Source of the DNA: Scenedesmus sp. ARA3
Taxonomy: Eukaryota > Chlorophyta > Chlorophyceae > Sphaeropleales > Scenedesmaceae
NCBI GenBank assembly: GCA_004335835.1
Contig: RWJK01000995.1
Location: 1 to 64,000 of the forward strand
Length of the DNA stretch: 64,000 nucleotides
Direction: 5' to 3'
The translations under genes were made by a program, and so were the position numbers. Below, in pieces: positions 62,864 through 64,000 of the stretch (positions are counted from its first letter, which is position 1; each line of letters begins with the position of its first letter). The notes beneath the pieces are model-generated. The model saw only the letters and a list, made by a program, of their open reading frames with translations, made no database searches and was not told where the DNA came from.

Positions 62864-64000
62864 TCACGGCTTGGTGCAACCCTTGCCCCACAGCTCGCCC
62901 CAGTAGCCATAGCAGACTGCAAAATACCCCTCCCCAGTGTACGGCGCCACACACGGCGCGTTGCAGGCCAGGGGGCTGGCCAGATCCACACAATCATCCT
63001 CCCATGCAGCACCCGGCACCTCATAATCGGGTGGCGGCCCGCAGGTGGGGGTGTGGGCGCTGCAGCCGTCGAAGCCGGTGTCAATGTGGTCGGGTGTGGG
63101 TTGCAGCCAGGTGCCGTTGGTGCTGCAGGTGGAACTGAAGCCGCCACCCTGAGGGTGTGAAGGAGCAAGTGGCAGCAGCAGGCGGCAGCAGCAGGTGTGA
63201 CAGAGCAGGTGGCAGCAGCACGTGGCAGGTGGCAGCAACAGGTAGGAAGGAGCGACTCGAATGAGCAGGTGGCAGCGTGCGTCATGGTGAAGTGTAAAGA
63301 TAGTGCAGGAACAGTGCCGCCTCCCCTGTCCGCCTCAGATCGAGGCACGTGGCCGATGGCGTTGCTACTGTGGTGAGTGAGAACACACGCATACCAATCC
63401 TCAATGCTGTATGTGGAGGAGCGCTGCTGCAGACTGCACACGTATTTGGTGGCAGCAGGTGAGCAGCCGGCGCTGCTGCAGCAGTCCCAGTGCCAGCCGC
63501 TGCCAGCATGCCGCAGGTGTGTAGTATGCAGCAGCGCTCCTCCACATACAGCATTGTGCAGTGCGGCACACATGTGTACACGCCAACCGGCTCACCTCGT
63601 ACGGGCCGCTGCAGCGTGCAAAGCACTTGCTGCCAGCCAACGTCCCATTGCAGTCCTTTTCCCACACCGCCTGCCTGCCCAGGCTGAATGGTGGTGTGCC
63701 TAGGCATGGCACGGGCGCCAACTTCACGCAGCGGTTGTCCGTCTTTGCCCACTGTGGCATACCCGCAGAAGTGAGCGCGCAGCGAGCCGTGGCGTTTCCA
63801 ATGTATCCTGCCGTTGCGTTGCAGGACGAGCTGCACGTGGAGTTGAGTGCAGCGCCGGCACACGTTGCTGGCCAGGGGTTGACGCCGGCGCCAGCAGCAG
63901 CAGGCAGCACGGGGCATAGCACAGGCGTGCAGCCGCCCTTGACAGCCGCCCAGCCGCGCTGCGTGCAGCGCGCCACTGGTGCGCCTTTGAAGCCGGCCGT
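62864..64000 (-). CDS. Cysteine-rich sushi/CCP-like extracellular protein, 5' part beyond the window
   Basis: Two phase-compatible minus-strand exons are visible: from beyond 64000 to 63596, and 63148-62864. The first encodes Cys-rich modules: GWAAVKGGCTPVLCPVLP, CAGAALNSTCSSSCNATAGY, RCALTSAGMPQWAKTDNRCV, PCLGTPPFSLGRQAVWEKDC, GSKCFARCSGPYE. The second continues GGGFSSTCSTNGTWLQPTP, TCGPPPDYEVPGAAWEDDC, CNAPCVAPYTGEGYFAVC and stops. Spacing of Cys with Gly-Tyr and Trp near each module end fits sushi (CCP)-like domains, suggesting a secreted or cell-surface protein. N-glycosylation sequons (NST, NAT, NGT) are frequent, in line with that. The stop at 62864 is provisional because a further splice is possible. 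No signal peptide can be judged. Confidence 0.7.
63402..63556. repeat. 40-bp inverted repeat with 75-bp loop, in or at the edge of an intron of the sushi-like gene
   Basis: Arm 63402-63441 (starting CAATGCTGTATGTGGAGGAG) pairs with 63517-63556 (ending CTCCTCCACATACAGCATTG). 38 of 40 positions match, separated by 75 bp. The whole structure lies inside the intron between 63595 and 63149 and could form a long hairpin in the transcript. Confidence 0.88.

Overview
This is a piece of a nuclear genome from a green alga, most likely a chlorophycean of the Volvocales. Haematococcus is my best guess; no species-diagnostic marker is visible. The evidence is high GC, very dense CAG/CTG triplet runs, short exons with GTGAGY/GTGCGY donors and CTGCAG acceptors, poly-Q/S/A tracts, TGTAA polyadenylation signals, and plastid pathway genes encoded with introns. 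A run of 504 Ns (11396-11899) marks an assembly gap. Gene models were built by hand by joining exons whose splice phases agree; several close exactly over 6-9 exons.

Layout, left to right. A ~181-bp tandem repeat (150-960). A PHYLLO-type phylloquinone gene, MenF fused to MenD (+, 1914-10630), cut off before the rest of MenD. A repeat array with the gap. A plastid DNA gyrase B gene (-, to 16570) that also runs into the gap. An RluD-type pseudouridine synthase (+, 17465-20612). A CREG-like secreted protein (+, 21231-23502). Rab geranylgeranyltransferase beta (+, 24291-27613). A two-RRM Q/A-rich RNA-binding protein (+, 28872-31348). A ~6-kb gene-poor stretch. A lipoate-protein-ligase-like gene (-, 37331-39289). 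A large armadillo-repeat protein (+, 39954-46643). A BTB protein (-, 49565-52164). A fused sugar kinase/sugar isomerase (-, 53297-58162), divergent from an HpcH/HpaI aldolase (+, 59004-61723). A cysteine-rich sushi-like protein running off the right edge (-).

Two things stand out. First, isomerase, kinase and aldolase activities sit in two divergent intron-bearing genes, one of them a kinase-isomerase fusion, which looks like a compact sugar-catabolic module in a eukaryote. Second, exon edges are repeatedly duplicated in tandem. In PHYLLO about ten exon edges occur as 2-6 diverged copies, and milder cases occur in gyrB, the pseudouridine synthase and the kinase-isomerase. This fits local tandem duplication across splice sites as a way introns grow or arise. 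Both PHYLLO and gyrB lose their 3' halves at the gap, so the true gap is probably much larger than 504 bp or is a misjoin.
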